From: Ctena decussata
Taxonomy: Eukaryota > Mollusca > Bivalvia > Lucinida > Lucinidae
Reading direction: 5' to 3'
Assembly: GCA_963989385.1 (NCBI GenBank)
Contig: OZ022509.1
Span: 77,398,667-77,462,666, forward strand
Length of the DNA: 64,000 bases
Shown: in pieces, positions 10,050 through 23,100 of the stretch
Layout of the letters: every line of letters starts with the position of its first letter
How positions within the stretch are numbered: the stretch's first letter is position 1
The notes under the pieces: generated by a model
Seen by the model: the letters and a program-made list of their open reading frames with translations, nothing else
Told to the model about the DNA's origin: nothing
The model's database searches: none
Translations under genes and position numbers: made by a program

Positions 10050-10815
10050 AAACCAACAAAGTGGCATGTGCGGCCAGTAAACATAACGCCCATTTTAGTG
10101 GACAATTTGGGTCTTGTTCCACCCAGGAACAAGTGGATGATCCCCCCTCAAAAGGACCAAGCCCTTATCCAGACATAGGTGATTTTTCAATAGACCCGAA
10201 TGGGGCCAAAAAACTACTTGACCGTCTTAACCCCCATAAAGCTCCAGGTCCTGATGACCTAAGTGCTCGTGTTTGAAGAATGCAGTGCTGAAATTGCTCA
10301 GGCCCTTGCCTGCATCTTCAACCAGTCCCTTGCCCAAGGAAGAGTAGCAAGGCTATTGTTTACATATAGTGAAATTTGTAAAATGACAAATTTGTTAATT
10401 TCTTAAGACTGGTATTTGCTCAGCACTGCTGGGACGATGCAACTGTAAAAATATGGCTTGTTTTTTTATACCCCCCCCCCCCCCCCCCCCCACACACACA
10501 CACGCCAATCCTGCCCGCAGGGTGTGTGGCTGTGGTTAGTTACAAACAACTGATGCACAGAATTTTCTCTGAGAAAACGTTGAGAGTCTTTGCTGGGCTC
10601 CTGCAGAAAAGGAGTTTTTTAAGCCCAACTTCTTTGATCTGTCATTTTTCTCAAAGACATTGTAGTGAATAAACATAAATACCTGATGATTGGCTACACG
10701 CCAATGTGGCTCCCATTTATAAGATGGGAGAAAGGTATGACCCTGCAAATTACAGGCCAGTTTCCCTAGCCTGTATATGTTGTAAAACATTAGAGCACAT
10801 TCTTGAGACGTTCTC
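10050..10815 (+). pseudogene. LINE reverse transcriptase N-terminal fragment, interrupted
   Basis: 10061-10350 encodes LNPHKAPGPDDLSARV and, after a frameshift, ECSAEIAQALACIFNQSLAQ. 10683-10815 encodes DDWLHANVAPIYK, ERYDPANYRPVSLACICCK and TLEHIL. These are the RT motifs 0-2a of a jockey/CR1-type LINE. The break at 10351-10682 is a dispersed repeat. The family matches the 3' portion at 16636-17880. Confidence 0.85.
10351..10682 (+). repeat. Dispersed ~330-bp repeat, copy 2, inserted in LINE
   Basis: Shares TTTACATATAGTGAAATTTG, a poly-C run followed by (CA)n, CCAATCCTGCCCGCAGGGTG and ACAAACAACTGATGCACAG with 6311-6640. The LINE reads GGAAGAGTA on the left and TACCTGATGATTGG on the right, suggesting a TA duplication. 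Confidence 0.7.
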
Positions 10816-12669
10816 AGTTAAGCTGGGCCATTAGCTATTAATTTTGTCCTTCGTATTGCCTTTCCTTAAATTACAAAATAACGGCCCTGTTTACCCTCTG
10901 ACAAGTTGCCATCTGTCTAAAGAAGTAGATAAAAGTACCAAGACATGCATGCGTTTTGTTAGACATTTTTTACACTGGTTCGAATAATGAAACCTCGGTT
11001 TAAAATGCGACGTTTTTAAATGTCGCAATATTGCCATTGCATGAATATGAACGCCGCACGGCTAAAAAAGATAATTCACTGCTGAAAATCGAGTTCCATT
11101 ATTAAATTCAGGTGATTTCTTACATATTTCCTCGCTTAAACAATATCTAAAGGGTAGTTTTTGCTACGAAATGAGACTGGGAACTAATGTCGCAAATTTT
11201 ATGTAACCTACGTCACAGCGGTAAATTCGTGATACATGTATTAACTAAAATGGCCCGGCATCATAAAACTTACAAGATCACACGAAGAAATATGTGTTCC
11301 TCAATATCTTATATCATTTCTGCAAATTTGCTCAATTTTGTATATTTTACTCGACTTCAAAATACATTACCCCAGCATTTTTCTTTAAGAATGTAACCTT
11401 ACGTCACGGGCTTTTCTTAAAACTGAGCGAAGCAATTGCTCTGAAACTCATGTGCAAAATCCTGCCTAGTCACAGCTACAAGATGGTGTGCTTAGATTTC
11501 ATGCACTGTAACCTACGTCACACGTAACCTACGTCACAACGTCACTTAGACCACGTTTTGAAAGCGTTTACGTCATTTGATTAAGCAGCGCTTTATATAG
11601 AAAACCCCTTTCTTCCAAAAAGCAAAGAAAAACATTTTAAACTGAGACCAGCCAAAATAATCAAATGTCAGTAGATTATTCCTCGATTTCCTTTCGTTGA
11701 CTGGGCGGTGCTCTTAGACGCTTGCCATTCAATGTCAAAATCGAGCAGTCCACATGAAAAATCGGTAAAGTAGGGGAGACCGGGGTTGAAAGTGCCACGG
11801 GTTGGTTGCACTGGGTGGTTGCTTAGTCCCGGTAGGCGGTGATTTTTTTCTGACAATTGTCAACGATTTTTTCTGACAACGGTCCGGGATTTTTTCCAAA
11901 TTGTCAATGATTTTTTCTCCGTGACGTCATACCACAAAACTGATGCGACAAAATGGTGAATTTTGTCAATTAAACCATTAATTCACAAATCTTAAGCGTA
12001 TTCCTGGTTGATCCAAGGCATGGGGAAAAGCTACTTTTTATCATAAATCAGTGTTGGGAAGCATATTATATTACTTTTTGACACTTAACAAAGATGATGA
12101 ATGGGTCTGTCAGCAGATTTTAATTTTTATAAGTCCCGGATTTTTTCCTACAAGTCCCGGATTTGCTCCTACAGTAGAGTTTAAGCGCCTGTTTTTTTCT
12201 GACAACGACAACTACAAAATGAGTAGTCAGTACGATACTTTATAGCGCATAGATTGAATAGCAAGATTTAAGCATGTCTAAAACTTTAATTGCGGTGCAT
12301 AAATGGAAGACGATATACTTGTTGGTCATTAAAAGACCAGCCTTTTCATTATATACAGACCATTCTATTGCTCCATATATAAAAATTTACAATGGATTAT
12401 CGTGTAGTAAAGAGTTGAGATTAAAACAATATTCAGTGGCCTTCCCAATGCAGGCAAGACTGCTGTACGCACTCTACCAATTGAACGACGTGGCCACATG
12501 GTCGTCCAATGCCAGGAAAGCTCAGTTGGCAGAGCAGTCCTGATCATTGCTTATCTTTTTTCTCAGTAGTACCGAGAAGGTTGAAGACTCGAGTTCCGCC
12601 GCGGCCAGAGTGTTATTCTCGCTTAGGCGGCGTAGAAGAGTTATTTTCTTCAGAATTGTGCGTGCTTGC

Positions 12670-12671
<2 letters not shown>

Positions 12672-12715
<44 letters not shown>
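12672..12715. repeat. (GT)n microsatellite
   Basis: About 21 uninterrupted GT/TG dinucleotides. The apparent CVCVCV protein frames across it are artefacts. Confidence 0.95.
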
Positions 12716-12833
12716 TTCCAAAGCATCAATTTGTACTATCCTTGGTGTACAAAAGCTACCTGTTCCTCACCATAACGTAGTTAATGTGAGGCTTGATAAT
12801 TCTGAAAGCAGTGCACATGTACAGCCGGTGCTG

Positions 12834-13025
12834 GAGCCCCGGTAGCTCTGTAGGTTAAACGCTGGCTTGCAGATCTAACGGTCCTGAGTTCGATCCCCGT
12901 TTGAGGCGAGAATCTTTTCAAACATAAACGGGGTTCCACTGCACACCGTCTTTCATTATCGTCCTCCGAACGTCCTGGTATGACTGAAATACTGTTGAAA
13001 AGGGCGCAAATCGCAAGTCATCCAT
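12834..13025 (+). mobile_element. SINE family 1, second copy
   Basis: Head GAGCCCCGGTAGCTCTGTAG to GAGTTCGATCCCCGTTTGAG with a good B box, then the shared body AAACGGGGTTCCACTGC and TGACTGAAATACTGTTGAAA. Better preserved than the copy at 5091. Confidence 0.85.
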
Positions 13026-14639
13026 CCCTACAGCCAGAACTTCTCCTGAGGGCCTGTACAGTTTTGTATACAGCACTGCAAAACTTTAACAGAAAAAGTT
13101 CTGAAAAGTCAGATCCTTTGAAAGCAAGGAAAACACCAAAGAAATGAAAATAGCTTACTCGGTTTAACTGCGGCTGCTCATGACCAGTCATGAAATGTGC
13201 GACTCCGGCCATGCCCCTGGCAGCGGCCACTGTATTACTAAAATAAGTAGAAATGAAATATGTGATCTCAAAGGACCTGAACTTATACAATCTACACTAT
13301 GAATGTATACCTAGGGACGATTAAGGGCCGTCACACGGTACCTATCACCAGTTTCAGTGAAGTTTCAATAAAATGTGCAATCCCAGCCATGCCCCCCCCC
13401 CGCCCTTCCGCTAGCAGCAGCTGGTCTACTCTATTTTCAGAATGACTCAAAATGAAATCATTGATTCGAAAATACTAGAAATTATATAATCTGCACTATG
13501 ATGGAGTACGGGGAGACTTAACGGCCGCCACACAACGCCTCCAGCATCCTGTGAAGTTAAATAAGATTTGAAATGTTAGAGTTTTTTGAAGCAAGAAATG
13601 GTCAGAAAGAATGTAAAAAAGCAGACCATGCTTATTGAGTCTGCACTTGAAAAGAGGACTCAAGTAAACAAAGAGTTCTTATGTTATGTCTTTTACGTAT
13701 TCTTTGCTTCTAAAAGGTCCATATTTTCCATTTCATCACCATGATAAGGCATACATGACAGAAATGTTTTGATGTTCATTCGGTGAAGTAAAATTAGTTC
13801 CCACACTGAAAACAAATCTAACTGCTGTTACTATACAGCTAGTTTAAGACTCTGAAATGCAGTATATGTGGTAGGAAAAAATCCTTGACATTTCCAGTAA
13901 TTTTTGTCCTCGGTTTTCGAGGCTATTTCACAAAGAAAAATATGACAAACGACAAAATACGCCTATAGAATGCTCAAGTAAACAGCCTGATTGCAAAAGA
14001 TCCCAAGAAAGTATTGAAAATGAGTTTGTTTACTTACCTTACGCTTATGAGACATAAATTGTCAGAAAAAATCGTTGACGATTGTCAGAAAAAATCACCG
14101 CATACCGGGACTAAGCAGTCACCCAGTGGGTTGTGCCAAGGGCCATTATCCTGCCGTTTCTGTGTCGATGACGTACTGGCTGAGAGTTTTAAACGCGCAA
14201 TTCTTAGAACAGCTTCCTAAGGGAAAATAGCTTTTAAATTCTCGTACCTTTTGATTTTATATTCGAAAATCGATTTTTCCGAGGTGTAAGTAAAATTTTG
14301 AAATTCCGATAAATTGATTATTATTCAATACATGATACCCCGATAGAAAACACTTTCTACGCGATTGTGGTTAGTCAGACAAGCCCTAACATCACTGACA
14401 TTTTAATCGATATAATGCAAGCAGTCTTTTCACGTATGATTATCGTGAGTGACAAGGGTGGGACGGGGTATGTTGTGCCATCAGACAAGGGGTAGGTTGT
14501 GCCACTTTGTGTCAGTTTATATTAGGCCTAACTGTCTGAAAAAAGGTATTTTTGCTATGATACACACGCACGCACACGCATGAGCATGCGCACGCATACA
14601 CAAACTGTTTTCAAAATCAATACTGATTTAATAAAACTT

Positions 14640-15270
14640 AAATTATTTTTGGTATGGCAACAATTAATTTGTGGATATCGCGAAATAATAATGGATATCC
14701 AAAATTATTTTGGCTATCCATAAATTGGTTTTCAGATATGGATACCCAAAACATCGAATTATGGATATTCCAAAATCGACTTATGTATATCCAAAAATCG
14801 AAAACCAAGACGACTTTGTATAGCCTATCCATTAACCTTTTTTACGGATATACATAATTCTGTTTATACATAATTCTGGATATACATAATTCTGTTCGAT
14901 ATTTAGGATATCGAATTATGAATGTATCACCCCCCTACCCCCCCGCCTCCCACGGAAAAAAATCACTTTTTAATCAGAGACATTTAAGTCAAAAGCGGTA
15001 CTGTCATTTTTTTTATCAGTAATGGATATCCAAAAATCGAATGATGAACATCCTAAGTTACATCCGATTTTATGATATCCATAAATCGATTTTATATCCA
15101 AAAATATCAAATTATGAAATCATGGATATTCAATATTCTACCTGATTTTAGGATATCTTATAATGAATTTAGGGATATTATAGCTTTGAAAAGTCCTACT
15201 GAAAATGTTGACTTTTAGAATATCCATAACTCGATTTCTGGATATCCATAATTCGATTTTAGAATATCCA
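14640..15270. repeat. AT-rich region of repeated ATGGATATCC / CGAATTATGG words
   Basis: Many scattered, both-orientation copies of words such as GGATATCCATAATTCGATTT and CCAAAAATCGA, spaced irregularly. Also present at 15750-15800. It looks like degraded short inverted units rather than a clean tandem array. Confidence 0.55.
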
Positions 15271-15301
15271 CGAAATGAATTAATTAAGGAATGAATTTTA
15301 T

Positions 15302-15426
15302 TTTTCTGGTGTTTATCGAAGTATAAACTACATTGGGTCGCGTGCAAAGTAAGTGAACCCCGAAGGGGTTCACGTAAACTTTGCTGGCGACCCAATGTAG
15401 TTTATACTTCGATGAACACCAGAAAA
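15302..15426. repeat. 125-bp near-perfect palindrome
   Basis: TTTTCTGGTGTTTATCGAAG on the left mirrors CTTCGATGAACACCAGAAAA on the right. The arms continue through TATAAACTACATTGGGTCG, and the centre is GAACCCCGAAGGGGTTC. Foldback MITE; non-coding. Confidence 0.85.
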
Positions 15427-16635
15427 ATTAAGTTCATTGCTTATATTTACATTCTTTTCTGTCTATTATTTGACCACAAATTTGCGTTAGGGGCTACAGT
15501 TGAAGCAGAAAAACTTTCATACGCAGTTTTTCTACTAAAAGCGGAACAGCGTCAACGACATAGCAATGATGTCATAACGTCGCCTACGTCCAATCAGATC
15601 GGAGAACCACGGTTTATTTTGACGTCACTCAACGTCATGTAACGTCACGTGAACCGATGTAGTTATTGAAGTATAAACTACATTACGTTCTAATGGTTTA
15701 CCATAGGCTTTTCAATAAATGTACTGAGAAAGTAAATATTTTGAATATTTTATATCCAAAATGTGAATTATGAATATCCAAAAATCGATTTTCCATAAAT
15801 CGAGAATAAAAAATAAATCGGGTCCCATAGTGTCTGGCTTTTCAACTATTTTGTAAGCAATACTGATGAAGTTTATTATTTTTTTAATCGATTAGCTACA
15901 ATATTGCAATTAAGGTTTTGAGGTATACAACAATATGCAATAGCCTCTTTTTGGATGTGACGACCTACCCCGGGGTCTGGCACAACCAGCCCCGTATGCG
16001 GGGTAGGTTGTGCCATCCGAACAGTCGTCTTTAAAGCCTCATCATGCTGCAGGTCTTCAATATATCCGAATTTGAATGCTTACATTATATGGCGCAAATG
16101 TAGAGCTCTATTTTCAAGTTTAAGTCACTGTAATATCTGCCAATGTATAGCTGGAGAGACTGAAAATTCAAAAAGTGGCACTTTCATCCCCGGTCTCCCC
16201 TAGCATGCTCATGAATTGTTACGCTTAATTGGCAGATTAAAAATGGCCGGGAAACGCTATCGGTCATCGCAAATGATAAAAAGTTTCCATACAGGCACAC
16301 TACGTCATAACAACGTCGGAGGAACGTCGATGCAACGTTATGACGCTTTATGGACGTGTTAACAATGTTGTTCTGATGTCATAATGTTGCATTGACGTCG
16401 TCACTACGTTGTTTATACGCTGTCTGTATGCTGTGTTGAAAGAAAAGAAAAGAATATTGTTGTGCGATCTCCGATCATTCCGTGCTTTTTGTAAAGGTGA
16501 GCTTTGTTCAGCGCGAGTGAGCATGAAAATCATTTCCACATTATTCCTTTTTAGAAAGTACTCTCGTCGAAGGTAAGGTCAGAAATAAGCACCGCCCAGT
16601 CAACGATAGGAAATCGAGGAATATGAAAACCTAGA

Positions 16636-17880
16636 TGGTGCCCATAATAGGGGTCACAGACAGACTGACCTCATTATTATGGACTTTGCCAAGGCTTTCG
16701 ATACTTAAAGGTCCCCCATCGACGACTGATTTACAAGCTGGAGTACTATGGTATCAGAAATGATATCCTCCAGTGGACAATTGCTTGGCTATCTGGACGG
16801 ACTCAAAAAGTGAGCCTGTTCAGACCCTGCCCCTGTTTTGTCTGGGACCCATACTCTTCTTATATTTATTAATGACCTGCCAGACAACATCAGTTCAACA
16901 GTCCGCCTTTTTACTGATGACTGTGTCCTTTATAGAAACATTAGAAGGTCTGAAGACCAGCAATTGCTTCAGGGCGATTTGGATAAACTGGCCCTTGGGA
17001 AGAGGCATGGCTCATGAAGTTTAATGTTGCTAAATGTCACACCATGAGGGTGACTATGCACCCCCCTTCAAAGCAGATCATTCATAACTATGTTCTGCAC
17101 AACCAAAGTTTGGAGAACGTTTCTTCTGCCAAATACTTGGGAGTCACGATTACTGATGACCTCGAATGGGGTCAACACATTAAAAACATTACCAGCAAAG
17201 CCACGAAGACTCTATAGCTTTCCTTCGCCGAAACCTGGCTTTTGCTCCCAAGGATATCAAGGCTGCTGCATACAAAGCTCTGGTCCGGCCCCAATTAGAG
17301 TATGCGGCAGCTGTTTGGACCCCATATCATCAGGCTGTAATTGGTAGAATAGAGTAAGTACAGAGGACTGCTGCACGCTAGGCCTGCAGACGCTGGCGCA
17401 ACCAGAGTCATGTAAGTGACATGCTAGAGGAACTTGAATGGCCAGATCTGCAGGAACAGCGGCAACAGGCTTCTCTATCACTGTTCTACAAAATTCATAA
17501 TAACCAGGCAATCTGTCTGAGACCGTTAGAGGGAAGATGGGAACAAGATCCCACCCCTTTCAGTATCACCGTCCAGTTGCTTATTCAGACGGTTTGAAAC
17601 ATTCTTTCATTCCTAGGTCAACTGCAGCTTGGAATGGCTTACAACTGAAGCTGTCTCCGCGGAGACAGTTGTGGGGTTTAAGTCCAAAATAGTGTTAACC
17701 TCGGGTTGGGCAGGGATAGAGCCTATCCCTAAGGATTTCTTGTAAATAGTTTTTAAATCTGTGTGGCGTTGTCATAGGTTCTGTAAATACTATTCTTCTT
17801 TTTTTAAACTTATGCGCCACACCCCGCGCCTGCCATCATGGTCAGTAACTGACCGAGTGCAGTATCGAGAGAAAGAAAAA
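16636..17880 (+). pseudogene. LINE reverse transcriptase, central to 3' part, degenerate
   Basis: Consecutive frames read DRLTSLLWTLPRLS in one frame and RQTDLIIMDFAKAFD (RT motif A) in another. Then come LGPILFLYLL near motif B, RLFTDDCVLYRN (motif C with T replacing A), VSSAKYLGVTITDDLEWG, YKALVRPQLEYAAAVW and QRTAAR. At least four frameshifts or stops. The 3' end carries GTGTGGCGTTGTCATAGG and ends AAGAAAAATAAA. It probably belongs to the same family as 10050-10815. Confidence 0.88.
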
Positions 17881-18004
17881 TAAATATCGTAATTTTAAAC
17901 AATGTTCTACGGCAAACGCCCGTAAAAATAACGGGAAATGCGCTGGCAGCTGATTTCCATTATTCTACCGTAAAAACTACGGATTTTTTCTACAATTAAG
18001 AATT

Positions 18005-18143
18005 GAAATTTGATTTTTAGCGTTCATCGTGTGATGAAGCTAGTGGGCGGAGCTAAAATTCCATGAAGCGCGAAGCGCTTTTTGTAGAATTTTAGCGACG
18101 ACCACTGGCTTCTTCACGCGATGAACGCTGAAAAATCAAATTT
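18005..18143. repeat. Palindrome (~139 bp)
   Basis: AAATTTGATTTTTAGCGTTC mirrors GAACGCTGAAAAATCAAATTT, with AGCGCGAAGCGCT at the centre. The arms carry several mismatches. Foldback element. Confidence 0.8.
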
Positions 18144-18867
18144 TTATTCTTATATTTACACTTTATTTTTAGACCGTTCCTGTGCTGTTTTCGTGTTAAT
18201 TTAATGTAGAATATGCAAAATATGCGTCGAAGAAAATACATAGACGACGTATTCGGCCATTACGTTGAACATCCGTCGCCATGTCGTGGCGTCAATCTAA
18301 CGTTACGTGGATCAATCAAGGGTACAGTCCACTAAATATTCATGAGGACTTGCCCCGCCTATTTCGGGGAGCATTCGGTTTACATTGTTAGAGAGATGAC
18401 GTCATCTGTCAATCATGCATGTTAGATTTCTTGCAGTATAAAAAAAGACCTACAAATGATAGTTACAAAAAGGCATATTTAATTGAGAAATGGGGTTGAT
18501 TTTGGTAACTGACTCCCTAGTAAAAAAATATGCTACTTTTGGCGGTACGAATCGGTGGTTGCCATACTCAGCCTGACTTAGCGGATCAATGAGTTTGGAG
18601 GGCAGTAGATGTTTTCATCTCAAATTGATAGGCTAGGATGACACTTTAAAGCAAGACAGGTTTGGAAAACTTTGTATGTACAGTTTTGTAATAAAATGAC
18701 CAGATGTATACATTGTCGTCTATGGAAAATTAATGGTGGACTGCAACCTTAAGACGTTTGTTTACCTTGTACGTCGCTTGACAACAACGTCACATGATCA
18801 ACTGTCGTTCATCGGTGTATGAAGTCAGTTGGAGGAATTTAGGTGAGGAATTTGGGTGTTAATGTTA

Positions 18868-19255
18868 AAATTGAGGGAACGACAATTTAGCAATACGTGG
18901 GAACGAACTATTATTGTTAGGGAACGAAATGTTATTTTGAGGGAGCGAAAAATTTAAGCGTGGGAACGGAATATTATAATGAGGAAACGGAACACTATTT
19001 TGAGGGAACGAAATAGGTCTAGTAAAGTGGCGGAACGGAATATTATTTTGAGGTAACGAGATGCTATTTTGAGGGAATATAAAAGGAAAGCGTGGGAACG
19101 GAGTATTATTTTTGAGGGAACGAAATATGAAACTGACAGAACGAGAAAATAAATGCGTGGGAACGGAATATTATTTTGAGGGAACGAAATATTAAATTGA
19201 GGGAACAAAGGAATGCGTGGGAACGGAATACATTTCGTGGGAACGAAATCAGTAT
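18868..19255. repeat. Degenerate array of GGGAACGGAATATTATTTTG units
   Basis: About a dozen imperfect units containing GAGGGAACGAAAT or GTGGGAACGGAATA, spacing 25-45 bp. The minus-strand frame here (FPRIPLFPQFNISFPQ...) is a repeat artefact. Confidence 0.8.
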
Positions 19256-19379
19256 ATGTATTGCTATGTCCCCTCCGTACCAAATATCAATGCAATTGCT
19301 ACAAAAATAAACTTTTTAATTATTTGGGAATGAATCATACGTTTGAGAAAATCAGATTTGCCATTGTATGATATTCAGG

Positions 19380-19745
19380 TAGCATCTCACTTATAGTTCG
19401 AGAGGAGCATGGCGTACAATGTATGCCATGCTCCTCTCAAATTATGTGAGATGGCGCCATAGATCTGTTACCATAGCAACTATGGAATTACCACCTGTTG
19501 TGCTTAGTATCGTGACAGACTAAAGTCTCGATGACGTCACTTAGAGATCTATATGAGCTCTTAGTTGCTATGGTAAAAGATATATGACGTCATTCGTTCC
19601 GGAGCAAGGCAAACATTGTTGCCCATGCTCCGCCAATTTTTCAGTGACATTACGAACTGAAATTCTTTCAACAGAAACTTCATATTTTCTCAAACAAATA
19701 GTTATTCTCAAGCCATTTAAGGAATTCAACTTACATACCAACCTG
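19380..19745. repeat. Dispersed repeat pair, copy 1
   Basis: Contains the hairpin GAGGAGCATGGCGTACAATG / CATGCTCCTCTC and phrases TTGTGCTTAGTATCGTGACAG, TAGTTGCTATGGTAA and TGACATTACGAACTGAAATTC. These recur diverged at 30445-30690. Type unknown. Confidence 0.6.
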
Positions 19746-19826
19746 GTTCGAAGCACAGTAAAGTGATCTACCGCATAGAGTTGTACTTTGCTTGTATTTT
19801 TTTTTCGAGAGAACAAACCTCGCAGC

Positions 19827-20051
19827 CAGGGGCCGTATTCATAAAACGACTTAAGTGGTTGCTATGCTGTTGCTAAGGCTACATTTCTATGAAGGAGATT
19901 CCCTACAACTATGAAATTTGCTCTGGAGGAACAGTCTTTTTAGACTGTTCCTCTAGACCAAATTTCATAGTTGTTGGGAATCTCCTTCATAGATATTTAA
20001 CATTAGCAACAGCATAGCAACGACTTAAGTGGCTTTATGAATACGGCCCCT
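19827..20051. repeat. 225-bp palindromic element P2, copy 1
   Basis: CAGGGGCCGTATTCATAAAA mirrors TTTATGAATACGGCCCCTG. Arms run through ACTTAAGTGGTTGCTATGCT, and the centre GGAACAGTCTTTTTAGACTG closes the hairpin. Second copy at 34377-34603. Confidence 0.88.
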
Positions 20052-20121
20052 GATCTACCTTGATTTTTGTTTCGCTTTTACAGCCATTACTGTGAAAAAA
20101 TCACCATCAGAGGAGATGGCA

Positions 20122-23100
20122 AATCCCCCGACCGAAGGCTCCTTGCGCCTTGGTAAAAAGGGTTCACTTCAAAACACATATAAGTAATATAGTGTCATTC
20201 TTTTATGCTTCTGATTGACATTATCTGTTTAACAGATGCATGATTATCTAACACTCAGACCAAATCAGTATGCCAGACGGCTAAAAAGAGATAAAATCTC
20301 GAACAGCCACCATGTACACAATGTATATCATATGAACACTCAACACTTCAAAATATGTGAATAACTTCTAAAGTACAAGCCCTACAAATCTAATTTTGAG
20401 CTCTTTGGTAAGTGAATTTGGACAAGAATTCAAATCTGAAAAAAATGGAGAAGGGGGGGGGGGGGCGCAAGGGGGTACGGAGGTGTCACAGAGAGTTAGC
20501 AAAATGATAGGATATCATGGTATGATCATCAATATTCTAAAAGTTATAAGCTTATTAAAATTGTGGAGCAAGCGAGGGTTTTACAGATATAAAGCAGAGA
20601 CAGCAAACTGCAGCTCAAAGTTCCAAAGGGAAATAACTCGGACAGTATGAATGACAGAGTTGTCATTCATGTATGAGGCAAAGTTTAATGACCTGTTCTG
20701 CATACCTACGAAGTATCATACAATATTTCAAAGGGTAATCAAGTTATGTAGCAAACACAAAATCACAGCTTAAACACCAAGGGAAATAACTCAAAAAAAG
20801 AAAGCAAGAGATACCATTCTTGTTCGCGACACATCGTCATGAACTGTTCTGCATATCGGTAAAATGTCATGTCAATATTTCAAAGGGCATTCAAGTTATA
20901 AAGCGGACATGAAATCACACCTAAAACCATCAAGGGGAGATAACTCAAATAGTATAATAGCAAGAGTTACCATTCTTGTTCGCGACACATCGCCATGACC
21001 AGTTCTACATATCTATGAAGTATCATGAAAATATTTCAAAAGGTGATCAAGCTAAAGAGCGGACACGAAATCACACCTAAAACCATCAAGGGGAAATAAC
21101 TAAACAAGAGGCCCAAATGGGCCTGATATCGCTCACCTGGCTTTTGTATCCGAATGGTCCCCATTCTGATACAAAATTGGTCCAATTCCAGAGATTTTCT
21201 CAATTTCAAATTTTGCTACTTTTAGTTACAGAGGCCAACTTGTCTGGTCTTTATATATTTACTTTTGAAACACCTTAAGGCAAGAATCATTTTGCCACAA
21301 ATTTCATCAAAATCCATTCAGGGGTTACTGAGATATTGTCAGTTTCATGTTTTGTGCTATTTTTAGTAACGGCAGATGGCGGCCATCTTAGAATGCCAAA
21401 ATAAAAAAAATGGAAAAGCTTTCATGCAAGGACCATTTTGACACAAAATTGGTCCAGTTCCATTGTCATTTTCTAATTTTCAAATTTTGCTATTTTAAGT
21501 AACAGAGGCCAACTTGACGGGTCAATATTTGTTAATTTGTGAAACACATCAAAGTAAGAATCATTTTGCCACAAATTTCGTCTCAATCGCTTCAGCGGTT
21601 AATGAGATGTTGTCATTTTCATGTTTTGTGCTATTTTTAGCAAAGGCAGATGGCGGCCATCTTGGAATGCCAAAATGCAGAAAATCAAAAAAGCTTATTA
21701 AAATGATCATTCTGACAGAAAATTAGTCCAATTCCACTGAGATTTTCTTATTTTCACATTTTTTCTATTTTTAGTACCAAAGGTAATTATGACTTGTCTA
21801 TGAAACATCTCAATGCAAAAATCATTTTGACACAAATTTCGTCAAAATCTATTCAGCGGTTACTGAGATATTGTCATTTTCATGTTTTGTGCTATTTTTA
21901 GTAACGGCAGGTGGTGGCCATCTTGGAATGCCAAATTGCAATTAATCGAAATGGCTTCATGTAAGGAACATTCTGACCCAAAATTGGTCCAATTCCATTC
22001 ATGGGTTCTTGAGTAATTGTCATTTTATGTTTGTGCTATTTTTAGTAACGGCAGATGTCGGCCATCTTGGAAGCCAAATTGCAATTAATCGAAACGGCTT
22101 CATGCAAGGAACATTCTGACACAAAATTGGTCGAATTCCATTCAAGGGTTCTTGAGTAATTGTCATTTTTATGATTGTGCTATTTTTAGGTACGGCAGAT
22201 GTCGGCCATCTTGGAAAGCCAAATTGTCATTAATCGAAACAACCTTATGCAAGGAACATTCTGACACAAAATTGGTCGAATTCCATTCAAGGGTTCTTGA
22301 GTAATTGTCATTTTTACGTTTGTGCTATTTTTAGTAACGGCCCCCATGGTGGCCATCTTGGATAGTCAACTGGCAGAAAATTGAAATAATTCCTTTTAAG
22401 GACCATTGCTGACCAAATCTGACCACAATCGATTGTGTTTTCTTGAAATACTGACATTTGAGCAAAATCGGTCTTGTAAACCCTAAGTAGGTCACTGTGA
22501 CCTAATTCCGCTATAGATTTTTTTCATTTTTACAATTTTTAATCCCAAGGTCCCATTAATGTTCCACGCAAACTTTCGGCCAAATATACCAAATGTTTCT
22601 GGAGAAGAAGTTGATTTTGTTGTTTTTGCTATTTTCAGTAACGCGGCCATCTTGGATTCTTGACCTGACCCAATTTTACAATTTTGAAACCCTGCAGTCT
22701 GGTCATGCTCCATGTGAAATTTGAAACCCATGGGTGCAGTGGTTTTAGAGAAGAAGTTGTTTGAAGTCGTTTGAATATGTTGTTTTTTGACATTGGCATT
22801 TGAGCAAAATTACACTCGTAAACAGAAAGTAGGTCACTGTGACAAAACTCCGCTACAGATTTTTTTCATTTTTACAATTTTGAATACTAAGGTTTCATTG
22901 ATGTTCCATGCCAAAATTCAGACAAATATACCCAGAGGTTCTGGAGAAGAAGTTTATTTTGTTGTTTTTGCTATTTTTAGTAACGGCGGCCATCTTGGAT
23001 TTTCAACCTGACCCAATTTTACAATTCTGAGACCCTGGAGTCAGGTCATGCTCCATGTGAAATTTGAGAACCATGGGACCAGTAGTTTTACAGAAGAAGA

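Larger units (their letters stand above)
11809..14128. mobile_element. Nested TIR element (~2.3 kb), third level
   Basis: Terminal inverted repeats of about 69 bp: 11809-11877 begins CACTGGGTGGTTGCTTAGTC and 14061-14128 is its complement with about four differences and one indel. Both carry CAACGATTTTTTCTGAC. GGTTG flanks each end (11804-11808 and 14129-14133), a possible 5-bp duplication. No transposase was recognised inside, but a SINE and a (GT)n tract are present. Confidence 0.6.
11773..16200. mobile_element. Inner TIR element with TA flanks
   Basis: GGGGAGACCGGGGTTGAAAG at 11773 mirrors CTTTCATCCCCGGTCTCCCC ending at 16200 (26 of 27 bases over 11771-11797/16176-16202 including TA). TA on both sides suits a Tc1/mariner-type or similar TA-targeting element. 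Motif GGGGTAGGTTGTGCCA recurs inside, at about 14490 and 16001, with a related version near 14468. No transposase frame was recognised. Confidence 0.6.
11677..16623. mobile_element. Outer terminal-inverted-repeat structure (~4.9 kb)
   Basis: A 36-bp terminal inverted repeat, 11677-11712 against 16588-16623, matches at 35 of 36 bases (TATTCCTCGATTTCC... to ...GACTGGGCGGTGCT). It encloses another TIR pair at 11773/16200. No long transposase frame is visible, so it is probably a non-autonomous DNA element or a hitch-hiking flank duplication. Confidence 0.6.

Noticed and set aside
18954..19283. 109-codon frame FVPTKCIPFPRIPLFPQF...
   Set aside because: Translation of the GGGAACGGAATATT array.
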